DNA of 64,000 bases from Ignavibacteriales bacterium (GTDB taxonomy: Bacteria > Bacteroidota > Ignavibacteria > Ignavibacteriales > Melioribacteraceae), in assembly GCA_021740915.1 (NCBI GenBank), contig JAIOYW010000006.1, forward strand, positions 1 to 64,000, written 5' to 3'. The position numbers were made by a program, and so were the translations under genes. Of the stretch, positions 18,584-27,238 are shown one piece after another; position 1 is the first letter of the stretch; each line of letters opens with the position of its first letter. The notes beneath the pieces were generated by a model. The model did not search any database and had not been told where the DNA came from. It saw only the letters and a list, made by a program, of their open reading frames with translations.

Positions 18584-19423
18584 ATGTACCAGGATACTAC
18601 ACACGTTGTAACAGATTCGCTGTCAGCAGTAGCCGGAAAAGAGGATACGGGCTGGATTCTTCATCATGTACTGGATGGGAAATATCTTGATTTTTCACCA
18701 TTCGGGATGATTCCGCTTCCGCATATTACACTTTTCGGCATTGATATGTCGATCACCCGCCATCTTGTTGTAATGTGGGTGGCTGTGATTTTGCTGATTA
18801 TTTTCCTAAGACTTGCAGCAAAATCTTACAAAAAATCGCTCGCGCCTAAAGGTGTTGCAAACTTTCTGGAAGTTCTGATCGTGTTTGTGAGGGATGATAT
18901 CGCTAAACCCAGCATAGGGCATGGATTTGAAAAGTTTATGCCTTATCTTCTGACGATATTTTTCTTCATTCTCACCTGCAATTTCCTGGGACTTATCCCT
19001 TATTCAGCGACAGCGACCAGTAATATTTCAGTGACTGCTACTCTTGCCATTATATCCTTCCTTTTTATTCAGGGAGGCGGTATAATGAAAAACGGATTTT
19101 TCGGGTATTTTAAGGGACTTGTTCCCCATGGAATACCTGTGTTTCTCATTCCTATTATGATTGTGGTTGAGTTTTTGGGCTTGTTTACAAAACCTTTTGC
19201 ACTTGCCATACGACTTTTTGCAAATATGACCGCCGGGCATATAGTGATTTATGCACTGATCGGGCTTATTTTTATTTTGAAAACTTATTTTGTGGTACCT
19301 GTTTCGGTATCATTTGCACTTTTTATTTATTTGCTTGAAATTCTTGTTGCATTGATTCAGGCTTACATTTTCACAATGCTGAGCGCCTTATTTATTGGTT
19401 TGGCGGTTCATCAGGATCATTAA
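18584..19423 (+). CDS. atpB: F-type ATP synthase subunit a
   Basis: A 279-residue Fo stator subunit in the inner membrane, forming the proton half-channels. The essential arginine is Arg210 in ALAIRLFANMTAGH, by coincidence the same number as in E. coli. The upstream helix has the NFLGLIPYS motif and the last helix has LVALIQAYIFTMLSALFI. The N-terminus carries about 55 extra residues before the first membrane segment, as in other Bacteroidota and Chlorobi. It starts 7 bases after the AtpI-like gene and lies 26 bases upstream of atpE in the usual order. Confidence 0.97.
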   Translation: MYQDTTHVVTDSLSAVAGKEDTGWILHHVLDGKYLDFSPFGMIPLPHITLFGIDMSITRHLVVMWVAVILLIIFLRLAAKSYKKSLAPKGVANFLEVLIVFVRDDIAKPSIGHGFEKFMPYLLTIFFFILTCNFLGLIPYSATATSNISVTATLAIISFLFIQGGGIMKNGFFGYFKGLVPHGIPVFLIPIMIVVEFLGLFTKPFALAIRLFANMTAGHIVIYALIGLIFILKTYFVVPVSVSFALFIYLLEILVALIQAYIFTMLSALFIGLAVHQDH

Positions 19424-19449
19424 AAAAATAAAATATCAGGAGGATATTA

Positions 19450-19677
19450 ATGGATTCATTAGCATTAGCTTATCTGGCTGCCGGTTTCGGTGCAGGATTA
19501 ACAATTATCGGTGGCGCTTTTGGTATCGGTAAATTAGCAAGTTCTGCAATGGAAGCAAGCGGAAGACAGCCTGAAGCTGCCGGCGATATCAGAACTTCGA
19601 TGATCATTGCAGCTGCGCTCATCGAGGGTATTTCTCTGTTCGCCCTTGTTATATGCATTCTCCTCGCTCTTAAGTAA
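19450..19677 (+). CDS. atpE: F-type ATP synthase subunit c
   Basis: A 75-residue hairpin protein forming the rotor ring. The two helices are joined by the polar loop GRQPEA (38-43). The ion-binding carboxylate is Glu59 in AALIEGIS. Residues that mark sodium coupling in Ilyobacter-type rings (Gln in helix 1, Ser-Thr after the Glu) are Ile26 and Gly-Ile here, so the ring is predicted to move protons. A good AGGAGG ribosome site precedes the ATG. It is flanked by atpB and atpF. Confidence 0.97.
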   Translation: MDSLALAYLAAGFGAGLTIIGGAFGIGKLASSAMEASGRQPEAAGDIRTSMIIAAALIEGISLFALVICILLALK

Positions 19678-19719
19678 TCGGTATTTACCGTTTATAACTT
19701 TACTTAAAAGGAATAAAAA

Positions 19720-20262
19720 ATGCATTATCCTTTAACCTTAGCATTTCTGGCTTTTGCCAGCGGCGAGGCAGGCAGTCCGTTGGATGTTAATCCCGGACTC
19801 ATCATCTGGACAGCTCTTACTTTTGTAATTCTTTTGCTCATCCTAAAAAAGATGGCTTGGAAACCGATTCTCTCTTCATTGAATGAAAGAGAAGAGTTTA
19901 TTAAATCATCTCTTGAAAAAGCTGAAAAAGCGGCTAAAGATGCAGAAAGACAGAGTGAAGAAAACAGGAAAATGATTTCCGCAGCCGAAGATGAAGCTCG
20001 TCTGATCGTTGCAAGTACCCGGGAAGAAGCCGATAAACTTCGCGTAAAGCTCATTGATGAGAGCAAAGTTGAGGCAAAAAAGCTTATTGATTCGGCTATG
20101 GCTGAAATTGAAAGAAAGAATAAAGAAGCTTTTCTGAAGCTGAAAGAGCAGGTAGCTGAAATCGCAATTGACGCTGCTGAAAAAATTCTCAGGGAAAATC
20201 TCGATAAAGAGAAGCAATCGAAGCTTGTTGAAAAATACTTAAAAGACGTCCAGAATAACTGA
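19720..20262 (+). CDS. atpF: F-type ATP synthase subunit b
   Basis: A 180-residue peripheral stalk subunit: a short periplasmic N-terminus, one membrane helix at about 25-46 ([20 protein letters not shown]), then a long charged coiled coil to the end. The stretch [19 protein letters not shown] is typical of b subunits. AAGGA precedes the ATG. The TGA stop overlaps the atpH start by one base, coupling the two stalk proteins. Confidence 0.95.
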   Translation: MHYPLTLAFLAFASGEAGSPLDVNPGLIIWTALTFVILLLILKKMAWKPILSSLNEREEFIKSSLEKAEKAAKDAERQSEENRKMISAAEDEARLIVASTREEADKLRVKLIDESKVEAKKLIDSAMAEIERKNKEAFLKLKEQVAEIAIDAAEKILRENLDKEKQSKLVEKYLKDVQNN

Positions 20263-20810
20263 TGAGTAATTACAGCGTATCTTCCCGTTATGCCAAAGCT
20301 CTGCTGGAGATTGCCAGGGAAAAATCCATTTTTGAAAAAGTTTCGGGTGATTCGGCAGATATTTATCAGACTTTCAAAGCGTCCCGTGAACTTAGGAATA
20401 TTATGGCAAGCCCTGTCTTAAGTTCAGAGAAAAAACTTTCTATTGTTGACTCTATCTTTAAGGATAAAGTCAGCCCTGAAAGTTTGAATTTTCTCGGTTT
20501 TATCATTCGTAAAAAGAGAGAAACTCTGGTCACGGGTATTTATGAAAGATTTCTTGCTCTCAGGGATGAAGAACTTGGGATTGTTAATGCCGAAGTTTAT
20601 AGTGCTTCCGAACTTAACGAAATGTTGAAGAAGGAATTGATATCGAAAATAGAAAAATATACTGGTATGAAATCAAGGACTTCTTTCGCGGTTCGCTCCG
20701 ACCTTGTTGGCGGATTTGTGATTAAAATCGGGGATAAAGTACTCGATGCTTCAGTTACAAACCAACTAAAGGTTATTAAGAAGAAATTGATTCATGAAGT
20801 TATATTATAA
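20262..20810 (+). CDS. atpH: F-type ATP synthase subunit delta
   Basis: A 182-residue protein connecting F1 to the stalk. The N-terminal helical domain begins SSRYAKALLEIAREK, and the C-terminal domain has LVGGFVIKIGDKVLDASVTNQL, the conserved end of the OSCP/delta family. The start overlaps the atpF stop. It lies 21 bases upstream of atpA, whose ribosome site AAGGAAA is in the gap. Confidence 0.96.
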   Translation: MSNYSVSSRYAKALLEIAREKSIFEKVSGDSADIYQTFKASRELRNIMASPVLSSEKKLSIVDSIFKDKVSPESLNFLGFIIRKKRETLVTGIYERFLALRDEELGIVNAEVYSASELNEMLKKELISKIEKYTGMKSRTSFAVRSDLVGGFVIKIGDKVLDASVTNQLKVIKKKLIHEVIL

Positions 20811-20831
20811 AATTTAATTCAAGGAAAAAAC

Positions 20832-22385
20832 ATGGCAGAAGTCAGACCGGATGAAGTTTCCTCTATATTGCGGAAACAACTTTCTGGCTATGAAAGTGCG
20901 ATAGATATTTATGATGAGGGTACCGTCCTGCAGGTTGGAGATGGTATAGCCAGAGTTTATGGTTTATCCAAAGTAATGACGACAGAACTTCTTGAGTTTC
21001 CAAATGATGTTTTCGGCATGGTTCTGAACCTCGAAGAGGATTCCGTTGGCTGCGCTCTTTTTGGTGAAAGTATGCTCATCAAAGAAGGCGATAAGGTTAA
21101 AAGAACCAAACGACTTGCATCCTTTCCTGTAGGAATGAATCTTTTAGGAAGAGTAGTTGATCCGCTTGGAATTCCATATGACGGCAAAGGACCTGTTCAG
21201 TTTGAGAAACAGTCCCCTATTGAAAGGAAAGCCCTTGGCGTTATCGCCCGACAGCCGGTTAAAGAGCCGCTTCAGACTGGTATCGTAGCGATTGATGCTA
21301 TGATCCCGATTGGTAGAGGGCAGAGAGAGCTTATCATCGGCGACCGTCAGACAGGTAAAACTGCGGTTGCGATCGACACGATTATTAACCAGAAATTCAC
21401 TCACTCTGAAGATGCGAAAAATGCAGGAGTCACTCCGGTTTATTGTATCTATGTGGCGATTGGTCAGAAAAGTTCAACTGTTGCTCAGGTTGTTGCAAAA
21501 CTTGAAGAGTCTGGCGCGATGGAATACACTACTGTTATCAGTGCTCCGGCATCTACACCGGCTCCGCTGCAATATATTGCGCCTTATTCTGGTGCAACAT
21601 TAGGTGAGTATTTCCGTGATAATGGCAAGCATGCCCTGGTTATTTACGATGATCTTTCCAAACAGGCTGTTGCATATCGTGAACTTTCACTTCTTTTACG
21701 CCGTCCACCAGGACGTGAGGCGTATCCCGGAGATATTTTTTTCCTTCATTCAAGATTGCTTGAACGTTCATCGAAACTGAGCGATGAACTCGGCGGCGGA
21801 AGTCTGACAGCGCTCCCCATAATTGAAACACAACAGGGTGACGTTTCTGCGTATATTCCGACGAACGTTATCTCAATTACAGACGGACAGATTTATCTGG
21901 AACCAAACCTCTTCAATGCAGGTGTTCGCCCGGCTATTAACGTCGGTATAAGTGTTTCCCGCGTGGGAGGCAATGCCCAGATTAAAGCTATGAAAAAGGT
22001 TGCCGGATCACTTAAGCTTGATCTTGCACAATATCGTGAGCTTGAAGCATTTGCTAAATTTGGTTCAGACCTCGATAAAGCAACACTCCGTACTCTCTCC
22101 AAGGGAGAAAGACTTGTAGAATTACTGAAACAGGGGCAGTTTGCTCCAGTCCCGGTTGAAAAACAGGTTGTGAGTGTTTTTGCAGGAACACAAGGTTTCC
22201 TTGAGACGGTTCCTGTAAGTGATGTAAAACGGTTTGAAAAGGAAATGCACGAATTTATTGATATGAAATATCCTGATCTTTTCGAGAAGATAAAAATATC
22301 TAAAGTTCTTGATGATCAGACTACTGCTAAACTAAAAGACGCACTCAATGAGTTTGTTACAAAATTTAAGGTGAGCGGGAACTGA
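20832..22385 (+). CDS. atpA: F-type ATP synthase subunit alpha
   Basis: A 517-residue F1 subunit with normal length. The Walker A motif is GDRQTGKT at 170-177; the family signature around the arginine finger is [14 protein letters not shown]. It carries non-catalytic nucleotide sites and alternates with beta subunits in the F1 hexamer. A strong terminator follows the stop, before atpG, and the beta and epsilon genes (atpD, atpC) are not in this window. Such separation of atpD/atpC from the remaining genes is known in Bacteroidota and Chlorobi. Confidence 0.98.
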   Translation: MAEVRPDEVSSILRKQLSGYESAIDIYDEGTVLQVGDGIARVYGLSKVMTTELLEFPNDVFGMVLNLEEDSVGCALFGESMLIKEGDKVKRTKRLASFPVGMNLLGRVVDPLGIPYDGKGPVQFEKQSPIERKALGVIARQPVKEPLQTGIVAIDAMIPIGRGQRELIIGDRQTGKTAVAIDTIINQKFTHSEDAKNAGVTPVYCIYVAIGQKSSTVAQVVAKLEESGAMEYTTVISAPASTPAPLQYIAPYSGATLGEYFRDNGKHALVIYDDLSKQAVAYRELSLLLRRPPGREAYPGDIFFLHSRLLERSSKLSDELGGGSLTALPIIETQQGDVSAYIPTNVISITDGQIYLEPNLFNAGVRPAINVGISVSRVGGNAQIKAMKKVAGSLKLDLAQYRELEAFAKFGSDLDKATLRTLSKGERLVELLKQGQFAPVPVEKQVVSVFAGTQGFLETVPVSDVKRFEKEMHEFIDMKYPDLFEKIKISKVLDDQTTAKLKDALNEFVTKFKVSGN

Positions 22386-22406
22386 TCAAAATTAAATATT
22401 TAATGT

Positions 22407-22439
22407 AAAACCAATACCGTTAATGACGGTATTGGTTTT
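22407..22439 (+). terminator. Strong terminator between atpA and atpG
   Basis: AAAACCAATACCGT (22407-22420), loop TAATG, ACGGTATTGGTTTT (22426-22439): a perfect 14-bp stem ending in TTTT. It sits 21 bases after atpA and 32 bases before the atpG start. The symmetric A/T flanks would let it work in either direction. Confidence 0.85.
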
Positions 22440-22471
22440 ATTGTATTTAATAAACTCAATTTTAAAATTAT

Positions 22472-23359
22472 ATGGCAACATTAAGAGATATTAAAAGACG
22501 CATAGTGGGTGTTAAAAATACCCAGCAAATCACCAAAGCGATGAAAATGGTCGCTGCGGCAAGATTACGCCGTGCTCAGGAGAATATGACTCAGGCGAGG
22601 CCTTATTCCCGTAAGATTCTTGAAACTCTTAATGATCTGATGGCTCTGGAAAAAGAGATAAACAACCCTCTCTTTCAGAAAAGGGAAGTTAAGAAAATAG
22701 CGATTCTCTGTGTTACATCAGACAGGGGGCTCTGCGGTGCTTTCAACATGAATGTTATTCGTAATACTGAAATGTTGATTATGGATACCTATGCAGACTA
22801 CAATCGCGAGGGGAATCTTCATCTTTATTGCATCGGCAAAAAGGCTAACGATTATTTTTCGAAAAGAGACGTTACTATTGCAGCAGCGCATATAGGAGTT
22901 ATGTCGCATTTGAAATTTGAGTTCGCAGCCTCAATTGTTTCACAGCTCACTCAGAAATATATTGCTGGTGAATATGATAAGGTTTTACTTGTACACAATG
23001 AATTTAAGTCAGTTATTCAGCAAAAGTTAACTGAAACACAACTATTACCTATTGAAGCGCTTGAAGGTATCGAAACGAAAACAAATCACGATGCCGAATT
23101 TTTATTTGAGCCAGGGAAGACGGAGATATTTGATTACCTTATTCCCAAACATCTTAATGCGCAATTCTGGAGAATCCTGCTCGAATCCTATGCCGCCGAA
23201 CTTGGCGCCCGGATGACAGCCATGGACATGGCGACTGAAAACGCCAAAGAAATGATCAGATCATTGCAGCTTACATTTAATAAAGTACGGCAGGCAGCTA
23301 TTACAAAAGAACTTCTTGAAATTGTTTCAGGAGCCGATGCCCTTAAGAGCAGCAGCTAA
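22472..23359 (+). CDS. atpG: F-type ATP synthase subunit gamma
   Basis: A 295-residue rotor shaft subunit. The N-terminal helix reads RDIKRRIVGVKNTQQITKAM, and the C-terminal helix has the signature around ALLESYAAELGARMTAMD-like sequence (here LLESYAAELGARMTAMD) and FNKVRQAAITKELLEIVSGA. The ATG lacks a strong ribosome site. It is separated from atpA by a terminator and followed only 21 bases later by ffh, so it may be expressed with the SRP/ribosome cluster from its own promoter or by readthrough. Confidence 0.97.
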   Translation: MATLRDIKRRIVGVKNTQQITKAMKMVAAARLRRAQENMTQARPYSRKILETLNDLMALEKEINNPLFQKREVKKIAILCVTSDRGLCGAFNMNVIRNTEMLIMDTYADYNREGNLHLYCIGKKANDYFSKRDVTIAAAHIGVMSHLKFEFAASIVSQLTQKYIAGEYDKVLLVHNEFKSVIQQKLTETQLLPIEALEGIETKTNHDAEFLFEPGKTEIFDYLIPKHLNAQFWRILLESYAAELGARMTAMDMATENAKEMIRSLQLTFNKVRQAAITKELLEIVSGADALKSSS

Positions 23360-23380
23360 TACTGGGAAAAATACTCTTTT

Positions 23381-24718
23381 ATGTTCGAAGATCTGACATT
23401 TAAAATAGAAAAAGCCCTTAAAAAGGTTACAGGGCAGGGTAAGATATCTGAAGCGAACGTCTCCGATACGTTACGTGAGGTCAGACGTATCCTCCTTGAT
23501 GCTGATGTCAATTACAAAGTTGCGAAGCAGTTTATTGACGACGTTAAAGACAAGGCCATGGGGCAGGATGTCCTCCTTTCGGTGACGCCGGGTCAATTAT
23601 TAACAAAAATATTTTTTGATGAACTTACTGCACTTATGGGCGGAACTTCATCATCACTTACTCTTAATCCTATTGGTACGACAATTATTCTTCTTGTCGG
23701 ACTTCAGGGGTCTGGTAAGACAACTTTTGCAGGCAAACTTTCTAAATACCTTAAGGACAAGAACAAACGTGTTCTTCTTACTGCTGCCGACGTTTATCGC
23801 CCTGCAGCAAGGGAACAGCTCAAGTTGCTCGGTAAGCAGATAGATGTTCCGGTCTTTTCTATTGACGAGAGCAACGATGCTCTAAGGATTGCCAAGGAAT
23901 CTGTTAGATTTGCTTCAGAAAAAGGTTATAATGTTGTAATTATTGATACTGCCGGCCGCCTTCACGTAGATGAAGAGCTGATGGATGAAATCACAGCAAT
24001 TAAAAATGTGTTGAACCCTACGGAGACACTTTTTGTTGTTGATTCAATGACTGGGCAGGACGCGGTGAATTCTGCAAAGGCATTCCATGACCGTGTTTCA
24101 TTTAATGGAGTTGTTCTTACTAAGTTAGATGGTGATTCCCGCGGGGGATGTGCTCTTTCGGTTAAAGCAGTTGTTAATAAACCGATAAAATTCGTGAGCA
24201 TGGGCGAAAAACTTGAAACACTTGAAGTATTTCACCCCGATAGAATGGCTTCCAGAATCCTGGGTAAAGGTGATGTTGTAAGTCTTGTTGAAAAAGCCCA
24301 GCAGCAATTTGACGAAAGGGAAGCACAGGATCTTGAGAAAAAAATGATGTCGAATAAATTCGACTTCGAAGATTTTCTCAAACAGATAAAAATGATTAAA
24401 AAAATGGGGTCGCTTAAATCACTTATGGGAATGATACCCGGTATAAGCGGTTCACTTAAGAATGCGGATGTTGATGATAAGCAGCTTGTCAGAATAGAAG
24501 CAATTATTCAATCAATGACAAAACAGGAAAGATCAGATCCGAAAGTTCTAAACGGCAAGCGGAGACTCAGAATAGCAAAAGGCAGCGGGACTTCAATACA
24601 GGAAGTAAACCGGCTTATAAAGCAATTCACTGAAATGCAGAAAATGATGAAAATGCTTACTTCCAAAGGGGGTAAGCACATGCTTGGAAAAGGCATGAGA
24701 AATTTAAGATTTAATTGA
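23381..24718 (+). CDS. ffh: Signal recognition particle protein Ffh
   Basis: A 445-residue GTPase that binds signal peptides of nascent membrane proteins and docks with FtsY. The order is N domain, G domain with GLQGSGKTTFAGKL (G1), TAADVYRPAA, DTAGR and TKLDGDSRGG motifs, and a Met-rich M domain (KQIKMIKKMGSLKSLMGMIPG, then MQKMMKM) that binds 4.5S RNA. Length is typical. It heads the run ffh-rpsP-khpA-rimM-trmD-rplS, a classic order. Confidence 0.97.
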   Translation: MFEDLTFKIEKALKKVTGQGKISEANVSDTLREVRRILLDADVNYKVAKQFIDDVKDKAMGQDVLLSVTPGQLLTKIFFDELTALMGGTSSSLTLNPIGTTIILLVGLQGSGKTTFAGKLSKYLKDKNKRVLLTAADVYRPAAREQLKLLGKQIDVPVFSIDESNDALRIAKESVRFASEKGYNVVIIDTAGRLHVDEELMDEITAIKNVLNPTETLFVVDSMTGQDAVNSAKAFHDRVSFNGVVLTKLDGDSRGGCALSVKAVVNKPIKFVSMGEKLETLEVFHPDRMASRILGKGDVVSLVEKAQQQFDEREAQDLEKKMMSNKFDFEDFLKQIKMIKKMGSLKSLMGMIPGISGSLKNADVDDKQLVRIEAIIQSMTKQERSDPKVLNGKRRLRIAKGSGTSIQEVNRLIKQFTEMQKMMKMLTSKGGKHMLGKGMRNLRFN

Positions 24719-24743
24719 TTTATTAAAACGGAGGATTATTTAA

Positions 24744-25199
24744 TTGGCAGTTAAGCTCAGATTACGCAGAATGGGTAAGAAAAAACAGCCGATATACAAG
24801 GTTGTGGCAGCAGATTCGAGAGCTCCGAGAGACGGAAAGTTCATCGAAGCTATTGGGACATACCATCCCAAATCGAATCCTGCACGGGTCGAGATCGATG
24901 AAGATAGAGCGTTGTATTGGTTAAATGTTGGCGCTCAGCCGACCGATACGGTGAAAAATCTGTTGCGCGAGAAAGGCATAACCCTTAGAAGAGAACTGGC
25001 TAAACAGGGTCTCTCGGATGAGGACATTGATAAAAAAATGTCTGAATGGTACACAGCTAAAGGCATTGTCCCACAGGAAACAGTAAAAAAAGTCGAAAAA
25101 GCAGTTGATTCTGATCAAAATAATGTTAATAATACAGAAGTGAAATCTGATGATAATGCAGAGGTAAAGGGTACTGCTTCTGCGGAATCGGGCGAATAA
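24744..25199 (+). CDS. rpsP: 30S ribosomal protein S16 with C-terminal extension
   Basis: A 151-residue protein. The TTG start is supported by GGAGG nine bases upstream and by the family start [20 protein letters not shown]. Residues 1 to about 85 are the S16 core, including [15 protein letters not shown] and [10 protein letters not shown]. About 65 further charged residues (Lys/Glu then Asp/Asn/Glu-rich) extend it to nearly twice the E. coli length, as is common in Bacteroidota. It precedes khpA by 53 bases. Confidence 0.96.
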   Translation: MAVKLRLRRMGKKKQPIYKVVAADSRAPRDGKFIEAIGTYHPKSNPARVEIDEDRALYWLNVGAQPTDTVKNLLREKGITLRRELAKQGLSDEDIDKKMSEWYTAKGIVPQETVKKVEKAVDSDQNNVNNTEVKSDDNAEVKGTASAESGE

Positions 25200-25252
25200 T
25201 ATTCGCGTAAAGTAATCGGTACCCAAAACTTACATATTTTATAGGTACTGTT

Positions 25253-25486
25253 ATGAAAGACTTTGTACAGTTCATTGCGAAATTTCTAGTCGATAATCCG
25301 GACTCGGTATCGATCGAAGAAGTAAGCCCCAATGAAAAAACCGTCGAGCTTACGTTAAAAGTAGCTCCGGACGATGTCGGTAAAGTCATCGGCAAACAGG
25401 GTAAAACTGCACAGGCAATGAGAACGTTGCTTACAGCAATCGCCGCAAAAGAAGGTAAAAGAGCAATCCTAAAGATTCTCGATTAA
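25253..25486 (+). CDS. khpA: KH-domain RNA-binding protein KhpA
   Basis: A 77-residue single type II KH domain. The GXXG RNA-contact loop is GKQG at 47-50 (VGKVIGKQGKTAQAMRTLL). KhpA proteins bind many RNAs, often with KhpB/Jag, and the gene is typically found between rpsP and rimM as here. It ends nine bases before the rimM start. Confidence 0.94.
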   Translation: MKDFVQFIAKFLVDNPDSVSIEEVSPNEKTVELTLKVAPDDVGKVIGKQGKTAQAMRTLLTAIAAKEGKRAILKILD

Positions 25487-25495
25487 AACTTTTCT

Positions 25496-26008
25496 TTGCA
25501 CGATTATGTATTAATCGCAGAAATTAAGTCTTTCAGAAAAGATCTTTTTTTTCTGCTGTTATCTTATTCTGATTTCCCCGAAAGGTTCAGATACCTTAAA
25601 ACCGTATTCATTGAACTCTATGGGCAGTTTACTGAAATCGGGGTGGAAAAGGTTTCGGTTGAAAAAAACAATGTGTATTTAAAATTAGCCGGATTTAATT
25701 CTGTTTCCCTTGCAGAATCGATTAAAGGAAAAAAGTTGTACGTGAAGGAAACAGATTCGGTGAAACTTGAGAAGGACGCGTATTTTATTCACGATCTTAT
25801 CGGAAGTTTGGTTTATCGAAACGAAGAGAAGTTGGGGGTAATAATTGATGTCCTCAGCTATCCGGCAAATGATGTTTATGTTGTGAAAGATGATGGCGGA
25901 AATGAGATCCTTCTCCCTGCTATTAGGGACCTGATACAGGAATTTGATCCAGGGAAGAAAGTAATGATTCTTTTTCCCGGGGACGATGATTTATATGATG
26001 AGGATTGA
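25496..26008 (+). CDS. rimM: Ribosome maturation factor RimM, divergent N-terminus
   Basis: A 170-residue protein with a TTG start and no clear ribosome site, probably coupled to khpA. The C-terminal PRC-barrel half is recognisable: DLIGSLVYRNEEKLGVIIDV, NDVYVVKDDGGNEILLPAI and the VMILFPGDD end. The N-terminal domain has lost the usual glycine-rich GRI-x-x-x-HG-x-x-GE block; at that place it reads AEIKSFRKDLFFLLL, although the ERFRYLKTVFIE part fits. RimM assists 30S head assembly and binds S19. Its place directly before trmD supports the assignment despite divergence. Confidence 0.88.
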   Translation: MHDYVLIAEIKSFRKDLFFLLLSYSDFPERFRYLKTVFIELYGQFTEIGVEKVSVEKNNVYLKLAGFNSVSLAESIKGKKLYVKETDSVKLEKDAYFIHDLIGSLVYRNEEKLGVIIDVLSYPANDVYVVKDDGGNEILLPAIRDLIQEFDPGKKVMILFPGDDDLYDED

Positions 26009-26678
26009 TGTAATTTCTGCTGTTCCGGATCTTCTTCTGAGTCCTTTGCAAAATAGTATTATTCAAAGGGCGCAGAATAAGAAAAAAGTTGAAATAGTTA
26101 TTCATAATTTGCGTGATTATGCCTTCGACAAGCATAAGCAGATTGATGATAAACCATTTGCCGGAGGAGCCGGCATGCTACTTAAACCGGAACCGTTCTT
26201 TGAATGTATAGAAAAATTACAAAGTGAACGAAAATATGATCATATTGTTTTTACTACTCCAATGGGAAAACTCTATGATCAGCACTATGCAAAAAAGCTC
26301 TCACTTGCCGGTAATATTCTTATAATTACCGGGCATTATAAAGGAATTGATGACAGAGTGCGCAGTACATTTGCTACCGATGAGATTTCTATCGGAAACT
26401 ATGTGCTTAGCGGAGGAGAATTACTCGCACTTATCATTATAGATTCAGTTGTTAGATTAATACCTGGTGTTCTGAATGATAGTGAGTCAGCATTGAACGA
26501 TTCGTTTATTGATGGACATGAGATAGAAGCCCCTTATTATACTCGTCCTGAAAAATACAAGGGGGGCGATGTTCCTGAAGTTTTACTATCGGGAAATGAA
26601 AAGTTAATTAAGGAATGGAAAAGTCGTGAATCAGAACGGCTGACTGAAATTTGGAAGAAAAATAATAATCTGGAGTAA
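25995..26678 (+). CDS. trmD: tRNA (guanine37-N1)-methyltransferase TrmD
   Basis: A 227-residue SPOUT methyltransferase that forms m1G37 and prevents frameshifting. Family blocks are MRIDVISAVPDL, KPFAGGAGMLLKPEP, GHYKGIDDRV and the knot YVLSGGELLALIIID. Three in-frame ATG codons exist (25986, 25995, 25998); GGGGA at 25979-25983 is too close to the first, so I chose 25995. The start overlaps the rimM stop. Three bases separate it from rplS. Confidence 0.96.
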   Translation: MMRIDVISAVPDLLLSPLQNSIIQRAQNKKKVEIVIHNLRDYAFDKHKQIDDKPFAGGAGMLLKPEPFFECIEKLQSERKYDHIVFTTPMGKLYDQHYAKKLSLAGNILIITGHYKGIDDRVRSTFATDEISIGNYVLSGGELLALIIIDSVVRLIPGVLNDSESALNDSFIDGHEIEAPYYTRPEKYKGGDVPEVLLSGNEKLIKEWKSRESERLTEIWKKNNNLE

Positions 26679-26681
26679 AAG

Positions 26682-27029
26682 ATGGATAAGTTAAATTCAT
26701 TAGAACTTGTTCAAAAAAACGAGGAAATTGTAAGCTTCAAACCCGGCGACAGAGTAAAAGTGTATGTCAGGGTTATTGAGGGTGATAAAGAAAGAATTCA
26801 GCCTTATGAAGGTGATGTAATAAGCATACGCGGTAATGGTACGAATGCAACATTTACAGTTCGGAAAATATCAAGTGGAGTCGGTGTTGAAAGGGTGTTT
26901 CCTTTCTATTCACCTAAGATACAGAAAGTCGAACTTGTACGTGAAGGAAAAGTCAGAAGAGCGAAATTATTCTATCTCCGCAGCCTTTCTGGTAAAGCCG
27001 CTCGTATCAAAGATAAAAATCTCAGATAA
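26682..27029 (+). CDS. rplS: 50S ribosomal protein L19
   Basis: A 115-residue protein at the 30S-50S interface. Family blocks are [50 protein letters not shown] and [18 protein letters not shown]. The preceding CTGGAG is a good ribosome site. It is the last gene of the SRP/ribosome run, as in many bacteria, and a large hairpin follows. Confidence 0.97.
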   Translation: MDKLNSLELVQKNEEIVSFKPGDRVKVYVRVIEGDKERIQPYEGDVISIRGNGTNATFTVRKISSGVGVERVFPFYSPKIQKVELVREGKVRRAKLFYLRSLSGKAARIKDKNLR

Positions 27030-27059
27030 TACCTGTTTTATCTAATATGCAAAAATTCA

Positions 27060-27096
27060 ATAATCTTCCCGCTCCATTCCGGGGCTGGAAGGTTAT
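27060..27096 (+). terminator. Terminator after rplS
   Basis: ATAATCTTCCCGCTCC (27060-27075) faces GGGGCTGGAAGGTTAT (27081-27096): 15 of 16 positions pair (two as G-U), with a 5-base loop. TTTT follows a few bases later. It ends the ffh-rplS transcript. Confidence 0.8.
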
Positions 27097-27238
27097 GTGT
27101 TTTCGGTAATAATATATAAAACTGCATTAGTTTGATAATATTTCCTAAAAAAATCAGAATCCGACTCACCAAATCTTAATCTAATATTAATAGTTTTGTG
27201 TTTTAATGATTTATTTAATCTAACCGGATTAGATCAAA

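Noticed and set aside
19725-20217. Long minus-strand frames inside atpF
   Set aside because: They are mirror frames of a well-supported coding gene and have no ribosome site or known motif.
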